From assembly GCA_007125175.1 (NCBI GenBank), contig SLDS01000095.1:1-40979 (forward strand): a stretch of 40,979 bases of DNA. The letters are read 5' to 3'. The notes under the pieces are model-generated. The model was not told where the DNA came from and searched no databases. It saw nothing but the letters and a program-made list of their open reading frames with translations. Every line of letters starts with the position of its first letter. Within the stretch, counting starts at the first letter, position 1. The DNA comes from Flavobacteriales bacterium. GTDB taxonomy: Bacteria > Bacteroidota > Bacteroidia > Flavobacteriales_D > Cryomorphaceae. The translations under genes and the position numbers were made by a program. Positions 9,462-18,976 of the stretch are shown piece by piece.

Positions 9462-11927
9462 CTATTGGGGGTCGACATCGACAACGATGCGCACTGAGCT
9501 GAATTCACGCTTGGCACCAAATGAATTGATGATCCCTCGGATGACCTCCTTGCTCTTTTTCAGCGAAAGCTGTGGGGAAATCTTGAGCATGATATTCTTC
9601 TGATACAGATTCTTCACCCGCTTCACCAAGGGATACTCCGGGCCCAAGATAGAGCCTGCGGGGAAGATCTCAGCGAGCGCTTCGACCAGTTTTGCAGAAG
9701 CGAGATCAACCATCTCGAGCTGTCGGTGCTTTACCGTAAACACAATGAGCCTCACGAATGGAGGGTATCCAAATTTTTTGCGCTCAGCGAGTTCCCTCGC
9801 ATACACCTCCTCGTAGGCCCCTCTTATCGCTTGCTGCAGGAGCCATTGTGAAGGATCTCTGCTCTGCACCAGAACCCTGCCTTGCACCTTGCGACGCCCC
9901 GCCCGTCCGGCCACCTGCGTGATGAGCTGATATGCCCGCTCCATGGCCCGAAACTCAGGATACTTGAGCAGCAAGTCGGCATTGAGTATGCCCACCACGC
10001 TCACATTGTCAAAATCCAAACCCTTGCTGACCATTTGCGTGCCCACAAGGATATCGATCTCTCCATCCTGAAAGTCATTGACAATGCGGGTGAAGGCATG
10101 CTTGGTGCGCGTGCTGTCATAATCCAGCCTGGCGATGCGGGCATCGGGAAAAAAAACGGGAAGCTCCTCCTCGATGCGCTCGGTGCCCACTCCGGCCAAA
10201 CGCAGCTTGTGGCTGCCACAGGCCGGGCAGCTCGGCGGTACATTGTAGCGCTGACCACAATAGTGGCAGAGCAAGCGATCGGCGGCCTTGTGATAAGTGG
10301 CGCTCACATCGCAGCGCGTGCATTCAGGCGCCCAGCCGCAATCTTGGCAGATGAGTACAGGCGCATAGCCCCTCCTGTTTTGAAAAAGGATAATCTGCTC
10401 ATCACGCTCCAGAGCCCTGCCCATCTCGTCGAGCAGGCTTTGGGTGAAATTGCCGTCGGGAGCGGTCTTGTGGTTGAGCAGGCTGAGCTCGATGGCGGGC
10501 ATGGACACCCCTCCGTAGCGTTCATCAATGCGGGCAAATCCATACTTACCGGAATCGGCATTATAGCGCGACTCTATGCAAGGTGTAGCCGAGCCGAGGA
10601 TTACACCGGCCCCGAATAGACCTGCCAGTACAATGGCGCTATCGCGACCGTGGTAGCGCGGAGCCGGATCGAATTGCTTGAAGGAATGCTCGTGCTCCTC
10701 ATCCACAATCACCAGGCCCAGATGCTTGAAGGGCATGAAAAGCACACTCCGCGCACCCAATATCACGCGGCCACCCGATTCGGCATCGCGGTGTATTTTT
10801 TCCCAGATCTCCACCCTCTCCTGCTGATTGAAGCGGGAGTGGTATACGATGACGCGATCGCCAAAATAGCGCTGGAGACGCTGAATGATTTGGGTGGTCA
10901 GGGCGATCTCGGGCAGCATGTATAGCACGTCCTTACCCTGCTCGATCTGCTCCTGGATGAGGCGCAGATAGACCTCTGTCTTGCCAGATCCGGTGAGGCC
11001 TTGCAGCAGGCATACAGCTTTGTCTTTCAATTGCTCTTGCAGGCTGTGCAGGCATCGCTCCTGGGCGGGACTCAGCCTAGGCAGCGCTTGCAAATCGCTG
11101 TTTGTAGCGGGTATTCGGTCCACTTCACTTTTCACCAGTACGAGCACCTCCTTATCCGCCAGCCGCTTTACGGTATCAGGACTACACGCGGCCTTTCTCT
11201 GCAAGGCACTGCGCTTGATCCGCGCCGATCGCTTCTCATGAGCACCACTCAACTGCATGAACTTCATGAATACCTCAAGCTGACGTGGGGATGTCTCAAG
11301 CTTGTCAAATGCCTCGCGAAGCGCATCTTCGTCTGAAAGTCGGGGATGCAGCCCTACAAAGGTTTCAACGCGCGGTTTGTACATCTCTTTGATCTCCTCC
11401 ATCACAGCAATCGCGCCTGCATCGAGCAGCCTTTTGATTACGGCCTGAGGACTCTTGATTTCGAGTAGCTTGCATATCTCATCAAAGGACATGGTCTCCC
11501 TGTGCTCGAGTCCCAATAAGAGTTCCTTTTCCCTTTCGGAAAACTGAGGCTGCGCAGCATCTTCATCATAGGTGGCACTGAGGGTGTATATGCTCTCGCT
11601 TCCCATGCGCAAGGCCGATGGCATGGCTGCAGCCATAATCTCGCCGAGAGTGCAGAGATAATATTCTGAAATCCAATTCCAAAACTTAAGCTGATTGGGA
11701 AATAAAATGGGATGGGTGTCGAGAATGCTGTCAATGTACAATGCAGAATACTCCTTGGGCACCTCAGTATGTAGCTCTGCAACAATGCCCGTGATGAATT
11801 TTCTTTTGAGGGGAACCACCACCCGCATGCCCACCTCCAAATGGGCTTCCATACCGCGCTTGAGCCTGTACCTAAGCGTTCCGGGAAGTAGGCGAGGCAA
11901 AATCACTTCTGCAAAAAAGGTATCCAA
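9462..11927 (-). CDS. priA: Primosomal protein N' (PriA helicase)
   Basis: 821 aa; LLQGLTGSGKTEVYLRLI, VIVDEEHEHSFKQ, zinc-binding CQDCGWAPECTRCDVSATYHKAADRLLCHYCGQRYNVPPSCPACGS, GTQMVSKGLDFDNV. Confidence 0.97.
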   Translation of the reverse strand: MDTFFAEVILPRLLPGTLRYRLKRGMEAHLEVGMRVVVPLKRKFITGIVAELHTEVPKEYSALYIDSILDTHPILFPNQLKFWNWISEYYLCTLGEIMAAAMPSALRMGSESIYTLSATYDEDAAQPQFSEREKELLLGLEHRETMSFDEICKLLEIKSPQAVIKRLLDAGAIAVMEEIKEMYKPRVETFVGLHPRLSDEDALREAFDKLETSPRQLEVFMKFMQLSGAHEKRSARIKRSALQRKAACSPDTVKRLADKEVLVLVKSEVDRIPATNSDLQALPRLSPAQERCLHSLQEQLKDKAVCLLQGLTGSGKTEVYLRLIQEQIEQGKDVLYMLPEIALTTQIIQRLQRYFGDRVIVYHSRFNQQERVEIWEKIHRDAESGGRVILGARSVLFMPFKHLGLVIVDEEHEHSFKQFDPAPRYHGRDSAIVLAGLFGAGVILGSATPCIESRYNADSGKYGFARIDERYGGVSMPAIELSLLNHKTAPDGNFTQSLLDEMGRALERDEQIILFQNRRGYAPVLICQDCGWAPECTRCDVSATYHKAADRLLCHYCGQRYNVPPSCPACGSHKLRLAGVGTERIEEELPVFFPDARIARLDYDSTRTKHAFTRIVNDFQDGEIDILVGTQMVSKGLDFDNVSVVGILNADLLLKYPEFRAMERAYQLITQVAGRAGRRKVQGRVLVQSRDPSQWLLQQAIRGAYEEVYARELAERKKFGYPPFVRLIVFTVKHRQLEMVDLASAKLVEALAEIFPAGSILGPEYPLVKRVKNLYQKNIMLKISPQLSLKKSKEVIRGIINSFGAKREFSSVRIVVDVDPQ

Positions 11928-11949
11928 TGCTCTAAAGTCTCAAGGAAGG

Positions 11950-11957
11950 CGAAGGTA
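11950..11957 (-). promoter_or_regulatory. Putative -7 promoter element TACCTTCG
   Basis: Near-match to TAnnTTTG on the minus strand, 22 nt upstream of the priA ATG (11927). Confidence 0.4.
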
Positions 11958-12106
11958 GCCATAAATGCAGATGTCAAGTACAGCCAAAATGGCCCAATAA
12001 GCCGAAGCGTATTTACCAACATACATACTGTGGCAAAAAGAAGGCAATCATTGATGGCTTCGCTCACAATTGTACTTACTTCGAGCGGTAAACCGGAACA
12101 GAAAGC

Positions 12107-13846
12107 ATGGCCCTTCATTATATCGATTGGTTGATCATTGCGGCATTTTTGCTGCTCAGCCTGCTCATAGGCCTGTATTTTCGCGGTCGCGCCTCCGGTA
12201 GCCTGGAACGCTTCTTTTTGGGCAATCGATCCATGCCGTGGTTGGTTGCGGGTATATCCATGGTTGCCACGACCTTTGCTGCCGACACCCCTCTGGCAGT
12301 CACTGAGCTGGTGGGGCAGAGCGGCATTTCGGGCAATTGGATATGGTGGAGTTTTCTGGCGGGAGGAATGCTCACTACCTTCTTCTTTGCGAAGTTGTGG
12401 AGGCGGGCGGGCGTACTCACTGAGGTAGAATTGATTGAGCTGAGGTATGGAGGCCGGGCTGCGGCCTGGTTGCGCGGCTTTAAAGCGGTATACCTCGGGC
12501 TTGTCATGAATGTACTGGTAATTGCCTGGGTTAATTTGGCCATGCTGACCATCCTCATCGAATTTTTCAGTTTGGAATTGCACATGGCCTATGCGGCACT
12601 CGCAGGTGTGATGCTGCTCGCCACGGCCTACACCGCCCTCTCGGGCATATGGGGTGTAGCAGTGAGCGACGTGGTGCAATTTGTATTGGCCATGTTTGGC
12701 TCCATGGCACTGGCCTGGGTGGTGATACGCAGCCCCGAAGTAGGAGGCATCTCAGGGCTCAAAGCCCAGCTGCCGGAAAGCACCTTTCACTTTTTGCCGA
12801 GTGTGGCAAGCGTCGATAGCGGGGGAGGCAATAAATTTGCCATCAGTGTAGGGGCCTTCTTTGCCTACATTGGCATACAGTGGTGGAGCAGTTGGTATCC
12901 GGGACAGGAGCCGGGCGGAGGTGGCTACATCGCCCAGCGCATGATGAGCACCAAGACTGAAAAAGGGGCCGTCTATGCCAGTTTGTTTTTTCAAGTAGCC
13001 CATTACTGCCTGAGGCCTTGGCCCTGGATTCTGGTGGCCCTTTGCTGCCTGGTGCTCTACCCACAGCTCGAGGGGGCTGAGCTGCGGGCAGGTTATGTGA
13101 GGGCCATGAAAGATTTTTTGCCGACAGGCCTCAAAGGCATACTCTTGGCTGCATTTCTGGCGGCCTACCTCAGCACCATCTCCACACAGCTCAATTGGGG
13201 AGCCGGCTATTTGGTCAATGACTTTTGGAAACGATTTGCCGCTCCTGAGCGCAGTGCCCGCTACTACGTGAGGGCCTCCAGGGTATGCACCTTGCTGCTC
13301 ATGATTGCAGGCCTGGCAGTGAGCACTTACATCACAAGCATCAGCGGGGTATGGCAGTTTATTCTGGAATGTGGTGCCGGCCTTGGGCTTGTGCTCATCC
13401 TCCGCTGGTACTGGTGGCGCATCAATGCCTGGAGTGAGATTGTCGCGACTGCGGCTCCCTTTATCGGCTACTCCCTGGCGCACTTTGGCTTGGGATGGGT
13501 ATTCCCAAATAGTTTTTTCTTCACCGTGTCTTTTACCACGCTGGCCTGGATTATCGCTACCTTCATCACTCCTCCTGAGAGTGATGCTGTGATCAGCACT
13601 TTCGTGAAAAGGGTGAGACCTCAAGGTCGCTGGCCTGGATTGCGAGAAGGTGGAGGCAGTCAGGGGCCCCTCATTTGGCTTATCGTGTCGTGGTTGGCAG
13701 CTCTCGCTTTCACCTATGGCCTGCTTTTCCTTACGGGAAAAGTGATTTTCGCTGAGTGGAATGATGCCGCGCTTTGTGCAGTGGTGGTGCTTTTTTCCGC
13801 CCTGCTTTTGAAACTTGCCCTGCGCCGCAGCAGTATATGGGAATAA
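12107..13846 (+). CDS. Sodium:solute symporter family protein
   Basis: 579 aa multi-spanning membrane protein; N-terminal SSF-like FFLGNRSMPWLVAGISMVATTFAADTPLAVTELV. Confidence 0.9.
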   Translation: MALHYIDWLIIAAFLLLSLLIGLYFRGRASGSLERFFLGNRSMPWLVAGISMVATTFAADTPLAVTELVGQSGISGNWIWWSFLAGGMLTTFFFAKLWRRAGVLTEVELIELRYGGRAAAWLRGFKAVYLGLVMNVLVIAWVNLAMLTILIEFFSLELHMAYAALAGVMLLATAYTALSGIWGVAVSDVVQFVLAMFGSMALAWVVIRSPEVGGISGLKAQLPESTFHFLPSVASVDSGGGNKFAISVGAFFAYIGIQWWSSWYPGQEPGGGGYIAQRMMSTKTEKGAVYASLFFQVAHYCLRPWPWILVALCCLVLYPQLEGAELRAGYVRAMKDFLPTGLKGILLAAFLAAYLSTISTQLNWGAGYLVNDFWKRFAAPERSARYYVRASRVCTLLLMIAGLAVSTYITSISGVWQFILECGAGLGLVLILRWYWWRINAWSEIVATAAPFIGYSLAHFGLGWVFPNSFFFTVSFTTLAWIIATFITPPESDAVISTFVKRVRPQGRWPGLREGGGSQGPLIWLIVSWLAALAFTYGLLFLTGKVIFAEWNDAALCAVVVLFSALLLKLALRRSSIWE

Positions 13847-13907
13847 AAGGATAATCAGGGATTTTGTATACCTTCACCCCAAAGCCGCTATCGTGAACTT
13901 CCATTAC

Positions 13908-14798
13908 ATGAAAACTACTCTGTCACACCTTATCTGCCTGGTGCTTGTATCGGGACTTCTTCTCTCATGTGAGGAGCAAGGCCTTACGAGCTCACAAAAA
14001 GAAAAAGACGATCAGCTGGATAGCAATAAAACCGCCATTCTTTCTATGTCGGGTAAATTGTTCAGCATCCCCTCCCCACTTCAAACGGCTATCCTTATCC
14101 GCGAAAGCGATTTGAGCTATATGAACGAAGCGCTAAGCGATATGCGATCTCTGGATGAATTGAGTGGCAATATGTCTCAAGCAATTGCTCTGGGAATCTA
14201 TGGCACTGATATGGCCTATGCATCGCTCTATGAAGACGGGCAGGCAGCTCTGAAATATTTTAAAGCGATCGAAAAGCTTTCGGACAATTTGGGAATAAGC
14301 GGTGCCATCGACGCCACATTGGTTTCCCGACTGGGCGCCAATAGCGCCAATGCTGATTCACTACTCATGCTGAGCGGCAGTTTTTTCCGGGCAGCCGACG
14401 AGTACCTCAAAGAGAATCAGCGCACCGATGTGGCCGCTTACATCTTGCTCGGTGGCTGGCTTGAATCGACCTTGCTTACCGCAAAAGCTGCAGAGACCGG
14501 TGCCGAGACTTCCTTGAAGCGAATGGCGGAGCAGAAGGAGAGCATCCACACCTTGTACGAGGTGCTGAACTCTTTGGAGAATTCAGATTTTGCGAAAAGC
14601 GAAGAAATGAAATTGCTCAGCTCACTGAATAACCTGTACAAGGATGTGGAGCGCCGATACGAGCTACACGAAGTAGAGACAGATGAAAACAGCAAAATGA
14701 GCCGCATAAGCAGCAGCAGCGCTTACGACATGAGCGATGAGCTGCGCACAGAAATTACAGAGCTTCTCGGTGAGCTCCGCAAACGAATAATCGCCTGA
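13908..14798 (+). CDS. Putative lipoprotein of unknown function
   Basis: Starting at ATG 13908: MKTTLSHLICLVLVSGLLLSCEE (lipobox LLSC). The rest is predicted to be mainly helical; no family recognised. Confidence 0.75.
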   Translation: MKTTLSHLICLVLVSGLLLSCEEQGLTSSQKEKDDQLDSNKTAILSMSGKLFSIPSPLQTAILIRESDLSYMNEALSDMRSLDELSGNMSQAIALGIYGTDMAYASLYEDGQAALKYFKAIEKLSDNLGISGAIDATLVSRLGANSANADSLLMLSGSFFRAADEYLKENQRTDVAAYILLGGWLESTLLTAKAAETGAETSLKRMAEQKESIHTLYEVLNSLENSDFAKSEEMKLLSSLNNLYKDVERRYELHEVETDENSKMSRISSSSAYDMSDELRTEITELLGELRKRIIA

Positions 14799-14802
14799 CA
14801 TC

Positions 14803-15231
14803 ATGAAGAACCTCATTCCCTTACTCTCCGCGATCGTCATTTGCTGTGCACTGAGCAGCAATAAGTCTCTCAAGGCACAGTGCGATACCACGGCCTACTA
14901 TGCCCAAAAATACATAAGCGAGCGCTTTGTATCCGATGGGCAATCGTACCGTGCCCTGCTCTACGACGATCAGATCGCCGAATTTCATACCACTTTTTAC
15001 GGAGGCTCTACCTATCGCATTGCGGGCTTCAGTGGCATGGAAAAAAATCAGCTTATTTTTTCTCTGTACGATGAAGAAGACAACCTTTTGTACAGCAATG
15101 AAAATCATGACAACAGCCCCTACTGGGATTTGGAATTTGAGAGCACTCTACACGCCCGAATCGAAGCAAAACTCGCATTGGTGAAACAAAGTTCAGGGTG
15201 TGCCGTACTACTCATTGGATTTGAGCGTTAG
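14803..15231 (+). CDS. Putative secreted protein of unknown function
   Basis: 142 aa; N-terminal MKNLIPLLSAIVICCALSSNKSLKAQC signal peptide-like; starts 4 nt after the upstream lipoprotein stop. Confidence 0.7.
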   Translation: MKNLIPLLSAIVICCALSSNKSLKAQCDTTAYYAQKYISERFVSDGQSYRALLYDDQIAEFHTTFYGGSTYRIAGFSGMEKNQLIFSLYDEEDNLLYSNENHDNSPYWDLEFESTLHARIEAKLALVKQSSGCAVLLIGFER

Positions 15232-15256
15232 CCCTGCCAAACAGGGAAAATGATAA

Positions 15257-15287
15257 AGAGGCGTCTCGAATCCGAGACGCTTTTTTT
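15257..15287 (+). terminator. Rho-independent terminator
   Basis: GCGTCTCG-AATC-CGAGACGC followed by TTTTTTT, directly after the 14803-15231 gene. Confidence 0.92.
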
Positions 15288-15307
15288 ATGCCCCATTTGA
15301 ACGGACT

Positions 15308-18300
15308 ATGAGTGAAAGAATCCTGAAAGCCCTGATCCAACTCTTCGCGATCATCGCTCGCGTTGACCCGGGGCAAAAAGAGGATATAAGTGGTAGGGAG
15401 ATCGTTGAATCATTCCTTCAGGAGCGACTTCCCAGCAAGCATGTGAGCGAATATCTCGCCCTCTTTGAGTCCTATCTGGAGAGTTACCAAAAAGTATCGG
15501 ACATAAAAGATGGCAAGCGCAAGCGTACCGCTGTAAACAGTGTGAAGGTGCTTCGCATTTGCACCCAAATCAATGAAGAGCTCACCCAGCGGCAAAAAAC
15601 CATTGTGCTGATTCGTCTGCTGGAATTTGTCTATACACACGATGAAGTAAATCAAGACGAGGAGGAATTCGTCAACACAGTTGCCTCGACCTTCCACTTC
15701 GACATGAATGAGTATACCATTGCTCAATACTTTGTGCAGGAGGACGAAACCGAGCTCATAGAGTCTCCCCTTGTGATGTACATCACCGACAGCACCGACT
15801 CGGGGAGCATATTTGGCAAGCACCTACTCTCACCGGGCATGGAGGGCTACATCCGTGTATTGAGGCTACCCAGTGTCAACCTGCACTTCATCAAATATAT
15901 GGGTCCAGCGAGCTCTTACAATATCAGCGGACAGCTGATTGTAAAGGACCGCTTCTACGTACTCAATCAGGGAGCAGCCATACGCGGCCCCAAGATAAAG
16001 CCCATCTATTACAGCGATATCATCAGCAGTTTTCTGAGTGATGATGACACCGAAAAAATTTCCTTCAGAGCGCGCGATGTCCAGTTCAAATTCAAGGCTG
16101 GCAATATCGGACTTCACCCCATAGACATCGAGGAAGATGGCGGCAAACTGATCGGCATCATGGGAGGTAGCGGCAGCGGCAAGTCCACGCTCATCAATGT
16201 ACTCAATGGAAATCTCAAGCCCCACCAAGGCCGGGTTCTGCTCAATGGTATTGATGTACATACGGAAGGACAAGATATTGAAGGTCTGATTGGATACGTG
16301 GCACAGGATGATCTTCTGATCGAAGAGCTCACCGTATTCCAAAATCTGTATTACAATGCCAGACTCTGCTTCGGCCGATTGGAAGAAGAAGAAATACGAC
16401 GCAAGGTAGAGGAAATGCTCTCTTCACTTGGCCTGAGCGAAACCCGCGACCTCAAAGTCGGAAATCCTCTGGACAAGACCATCAGTGGGGGCCAGCGCAA
16501 GCGGCTCAATATCGCTCTGGAGCTCATCAGGGAGCCGGCGGTACTCTTCATCGATGAGCCCACTTCGGGACTTTCGTCAAGGGATTCGGAAAACATCATG
16601 GACTTGCTCAAAGAATTGAGCTTGAAAGGCAAGATGATCTTCGTGGTGATTCACCAGCCATCGGCAGATATCTTTAAAATGTTTGACAGGCTCATGCTGC
16701 TCGATCAGGGCGGTTTTCCCATTTACTATGGCAACCCTGTTGACAGTGTGATGTACTTCCGCAAGGCTGTACACCACGTAAACAGCGATGAAGCCGAATG
16801 CGACAGCTGCGGCCACATCAAAACCGAAGAGATATTCAACATCATAGAGGCAAAGGTAGTCGATGAATTTGGCAACCTCACTCATGAGAGAAAGATGGCA
16901 CCACAAGAGTGGAACCGCGTATACCTTGAGACAATCAAGGCCGAAAAAATGGAAGCCGAGGAAAGCCCTGTGGTCGACAGTTCAAAGCTCCCTGGCAATC
17001 AATTTACCGTTCCCGGAAAATTGAAGCAATTCGGCGTTTTCCTTCAACGCGACCTCCTCTCCAAGCTCACCAATAAGCAATACGTCCTTATCAATCTCAT
17101 CGAAGCACCGGCCCTCGCGATGATATTGGCCTTCTTCATGCGCTTCTTCAGCCCGGGAGGCCACAGTGAGGGCTATGTATTTCGCGAAAATGAAAACATC
17201 CCGGTGTACATCTTCATCTCGGTGATCGTGGCCCTATTCATCGGGCTGACGGTAAGTTCCGAAGAAATCATTAGGGACAAGAAAATCAGGCAGCGCGAAG
17301 CATTTCTCAACCTGAGCAGATCCAGCTACCTGTGGAGCAAAATTTCGGTGCTCTTCGGCATATCCGCGCTCCAAATGTTTCTTTTTGTTCTGATCGGAAA
17401 TGCCATTCTCGAAATTGAGGGGATGAATTGGAGCTACTGGGCGATTCTATTTTCCACCTGTGCTTTTGCAAATGTATTGGGTCTCAACATCTCTGCCAGT
17501 TTCAACTCAGCCAAGGTCATTTACATTCTTATACCCATCTTCATCATTCCACAGCTGCTGTTTAGCGGTATCATTGTCAAATTCGATCGGCTCAATCCCA
17601 TTTTTGCATCGCAGAGTGGAGTGCCCTGGATCGGAAATATTATGGCCAGTCGATGGGCTTATGAGGCACTAGCGGTCAACCAATTCAAGTCGAATGAGTA
17701 CGAGAAAGAGTTTTACGAGTACGAGCGCCAGAAAAAGCATTCGAATTGGAAAAAGGATTATTGGGTTACCACCCTCAAGAACAAAACCGGGCAAATAAGC
17801 CGTATGCTCAATGATGAGGGCAGCGCACGCGAATTGGAATACGAACTCACGCTGATGCGCAATGAACTCGGCAAGGAGAACAAATTTTTGAGCAATCTGC
17901 GCTTCAAGCGCGTGAATGAACTCACACCGGAGCAGATAAGTCCCGAGCTGGTGGAGGAGCTCAAACTTCACTTGCAAAAGCTTACCGAGCATTACCGCAA
18001 GGTATACCTCAGAGCTGATTCCGAAAAGGAGAAAGCCATCTACGCGATGACCAATACCGAGGAGGGTAACCAAATCTACCGCGAACGGTTCAATCGCTAC
18101 AAAAACGATCAGCTCGAGCTTTTTGCCACCAATAAGAACGATCTCAACCACATCACAGAGCATCAGGGCGAACTGATCCAGAAGAAGGACCTCATCTACC
18201 TATTGCCTTACAATACCACCTTTTTTGGCAGCCACTTCTACGCGCCGGCCAAGCCTCTGAATGGAAGGTTCATCGATACATTCGCAGCCAATATGTTGGT

Positions 18301-18421
18301 GATCTGGGGCATGACGATTCTCTTCATCCTCTGTCTTTTCGGCAATGTTTTTCCAAAATTGGTGCACTGCGTAGAGCACTTCACCATACGAAAACCTCTG
18401 AGCGACCGCAGACTGAATTGA
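15308..18421 (+). CDS. ABC transporter, fused ATPase and ABC-2 type permease (ABCG-like) with N-terminal extension
   Basis: 1037 aa; Walker A GIMGGSGSGKSTLINVLNG, signature TISGGQRKRLNIALELI, Walker B VLFIDEPTSGLSS, C-terminal ABC-2 type TM segments; N-terminal ~140 aa TerB-like helical region (inference). Confidence 0.9.
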   Translation: MSERILKALIQLFAIIARVDPGQKEDISGREIVESFLQERLPSKHVSEYLALFESYLESYQKVSDIKDGKRKRTAVNSVKVLRICTQINEELTQRQKTIVLIRLLEFVYTHDEVNQDEEEFVNTVASTFHFDMNEYTIAQYFVQEDETELIESPLVMYITDSTDSGSIFGKHLLSPGMEGYIRVLRLPSVNLHFIKYMGPASSYNISGQLIVKDRFYVLNQGAAIRGPKIKPIYYSDIISSFLSDDDTEKISFRARDVQFKFKAGNIGLHPIDIEEDGGKLIGIMGGSGSGKSTLINVLNGNLKPHQGRVLLNGIDVHTEGQDIEGLIGYVAQDDLLIEELTVFQNLYYNARLCFGRLEEEEIRRKVEEMLSSLGLSETRDLKVGNPLDKTISGGQRKRLNIALELIREPAVLFIDEPTSGLSSRDSENIMDLLKELSLKGKMIFVVIHQPSADIFKMFDRLMLLDQGGFPIYYGNPVDSVMYFRKAVHHVNSDEAECDSCGHIKTEEIFNIIEAKVVDEFGNLTHERKMAPQEWNRVYLETIKAEKMEAEESPVVDSSKLPGNQFTVPGKLKQFGVFLQRDLLSKLTNKQYVLINLIEAPALAMILAFFMRFFSPGGHSEGYVFRENENIPVYIFISVIVALFIGLTVSSEEIIRDKKIRQREAFLNLSRSSYLWSKISVLFGISALQMFLFVLIGNAILEIEGMNWSYWAILFSTCAFANVLGLNISASFNSAKVIYILIPIFIIPQLLFSGIIVKFDRLNPIFASQSGVPWIGNIMASRWAYEALAVNQFKSNEYEKEFYEYERQKKHSNWKKDYWVTTLKNKTGQISRMLNDEGSARELEYELTLMRNELGKENKFLSNLRFKRVNELTPEQISPELVEELKLHLQKLTEHYRKVYLRADSEKEKAIYAMTNTEEGNQIYRERFNRYKNDQLELFATNKNDLNHITEHQGELIQKKDLIYLLPYNTTFFGSHFYAPAKPLNGRFIDTFAANMLVIWGMTILFILCLFGNVFPKLVHCVEHFTIRKPLSDRRLN

Positions 18422-18444
18422 GGCTAGGAACTTTCTCAGCAAAG

Positions 18445-18546
18445 ATGAATCTAGGGCTCAAGGATGGTGCTCCATATGGGACTCTATGCGCCCTATTCCA
18501 TTTTGCCGAAAGGCGCAGAATCAAAAACAAACTCAGAGGGCCCTAA
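18445..18546 (+). other. Short ORF / inverted-repeat-containing intergenic element in a convergent spacer
   Basis: 33-codon ORF MNLGLKDGAPYGTLCALFHFAERRRIKNKLRGP; contains TGCGCC (18487-18492)...GGCGCA (18512-18517) inverted repeat. Confidence 0.3.
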
Positions 18547-18570
18547 TGCAATACAGACGGGGTGATAGGC

Positions 18571-18954
18571 TCAAATCTCGCTCTTGACAATCATCTCAAA
18601 ATCGATATCGATGATGGCGTCGTAATCCTCACCGGCCTCTAGCATGTCTTCATCATCCTCCTCGTAATGCCACTTCACAGTGATTGGCTTACCGCTGTGC
18701 TTCACACTCTCCAGCTTCTTGAACACATCAAGAATGCATTTGGAACTGCTTGTGTTGAAGTACTCCAGCTGCACATGGACTTGGGTTTGATCGGCAGGAT
18801 CTAGGGCATAGCGATCGATCCAATCGATTAAGGGCTTGTAGAAGTCAATGGAATTCTCGGGGATGGACCTGCCTGAGATGCGCAAGACTCCGCTGTCTTT
18901 GTCAAAGTCGATGCTGGGAGTTTTCAGGGTGCCTTCAATCTTTAAGTTTTCCAT
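18571..18954 (-). CDS. SiaC family regulatory phosphoprotein (DUF1987)
   Basis: 127 aa; TPSIDFDKDSGVLRISGRSIPENSIDFYKPLIDWI...VHVQLEYFNTSSSKCILDVFKKLE: DUF1987/SiaC signature. Confidence 0.93.
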   Translation of the reverse strand: MENLKIEGTLKTPSIDFDKDSGVLRISGRSIPENSIDFYKPLIDWIDRYALDPADQTQVHVQLEYFNTSSSKCILDVFKKLESVKHSGKPITVKWHYEEDDEDMLEAGEDYDAIIDIDFEMIVKSEI

Positions 18955-18976
18955 GAGCTGAGGGAGTAGGGTTGAT

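Noticed and set aside
12752-13624. 290-aa antisense ORF opposite the sodium symporter, and 258-aa ORF 11903-12679
   Set aside because: Overlaps the well-supported symporter; composition is atypical (His/Pro/Arg rich) and without motifs.
18500-18517. Shared TTTTGCCGAAAGGC word with 40726-40750 (reverse strand)
   Set aside because: A 14-nt match is expected by chance in a 41-kb window on both strands; the second copy is inside the phosphatase coding region.
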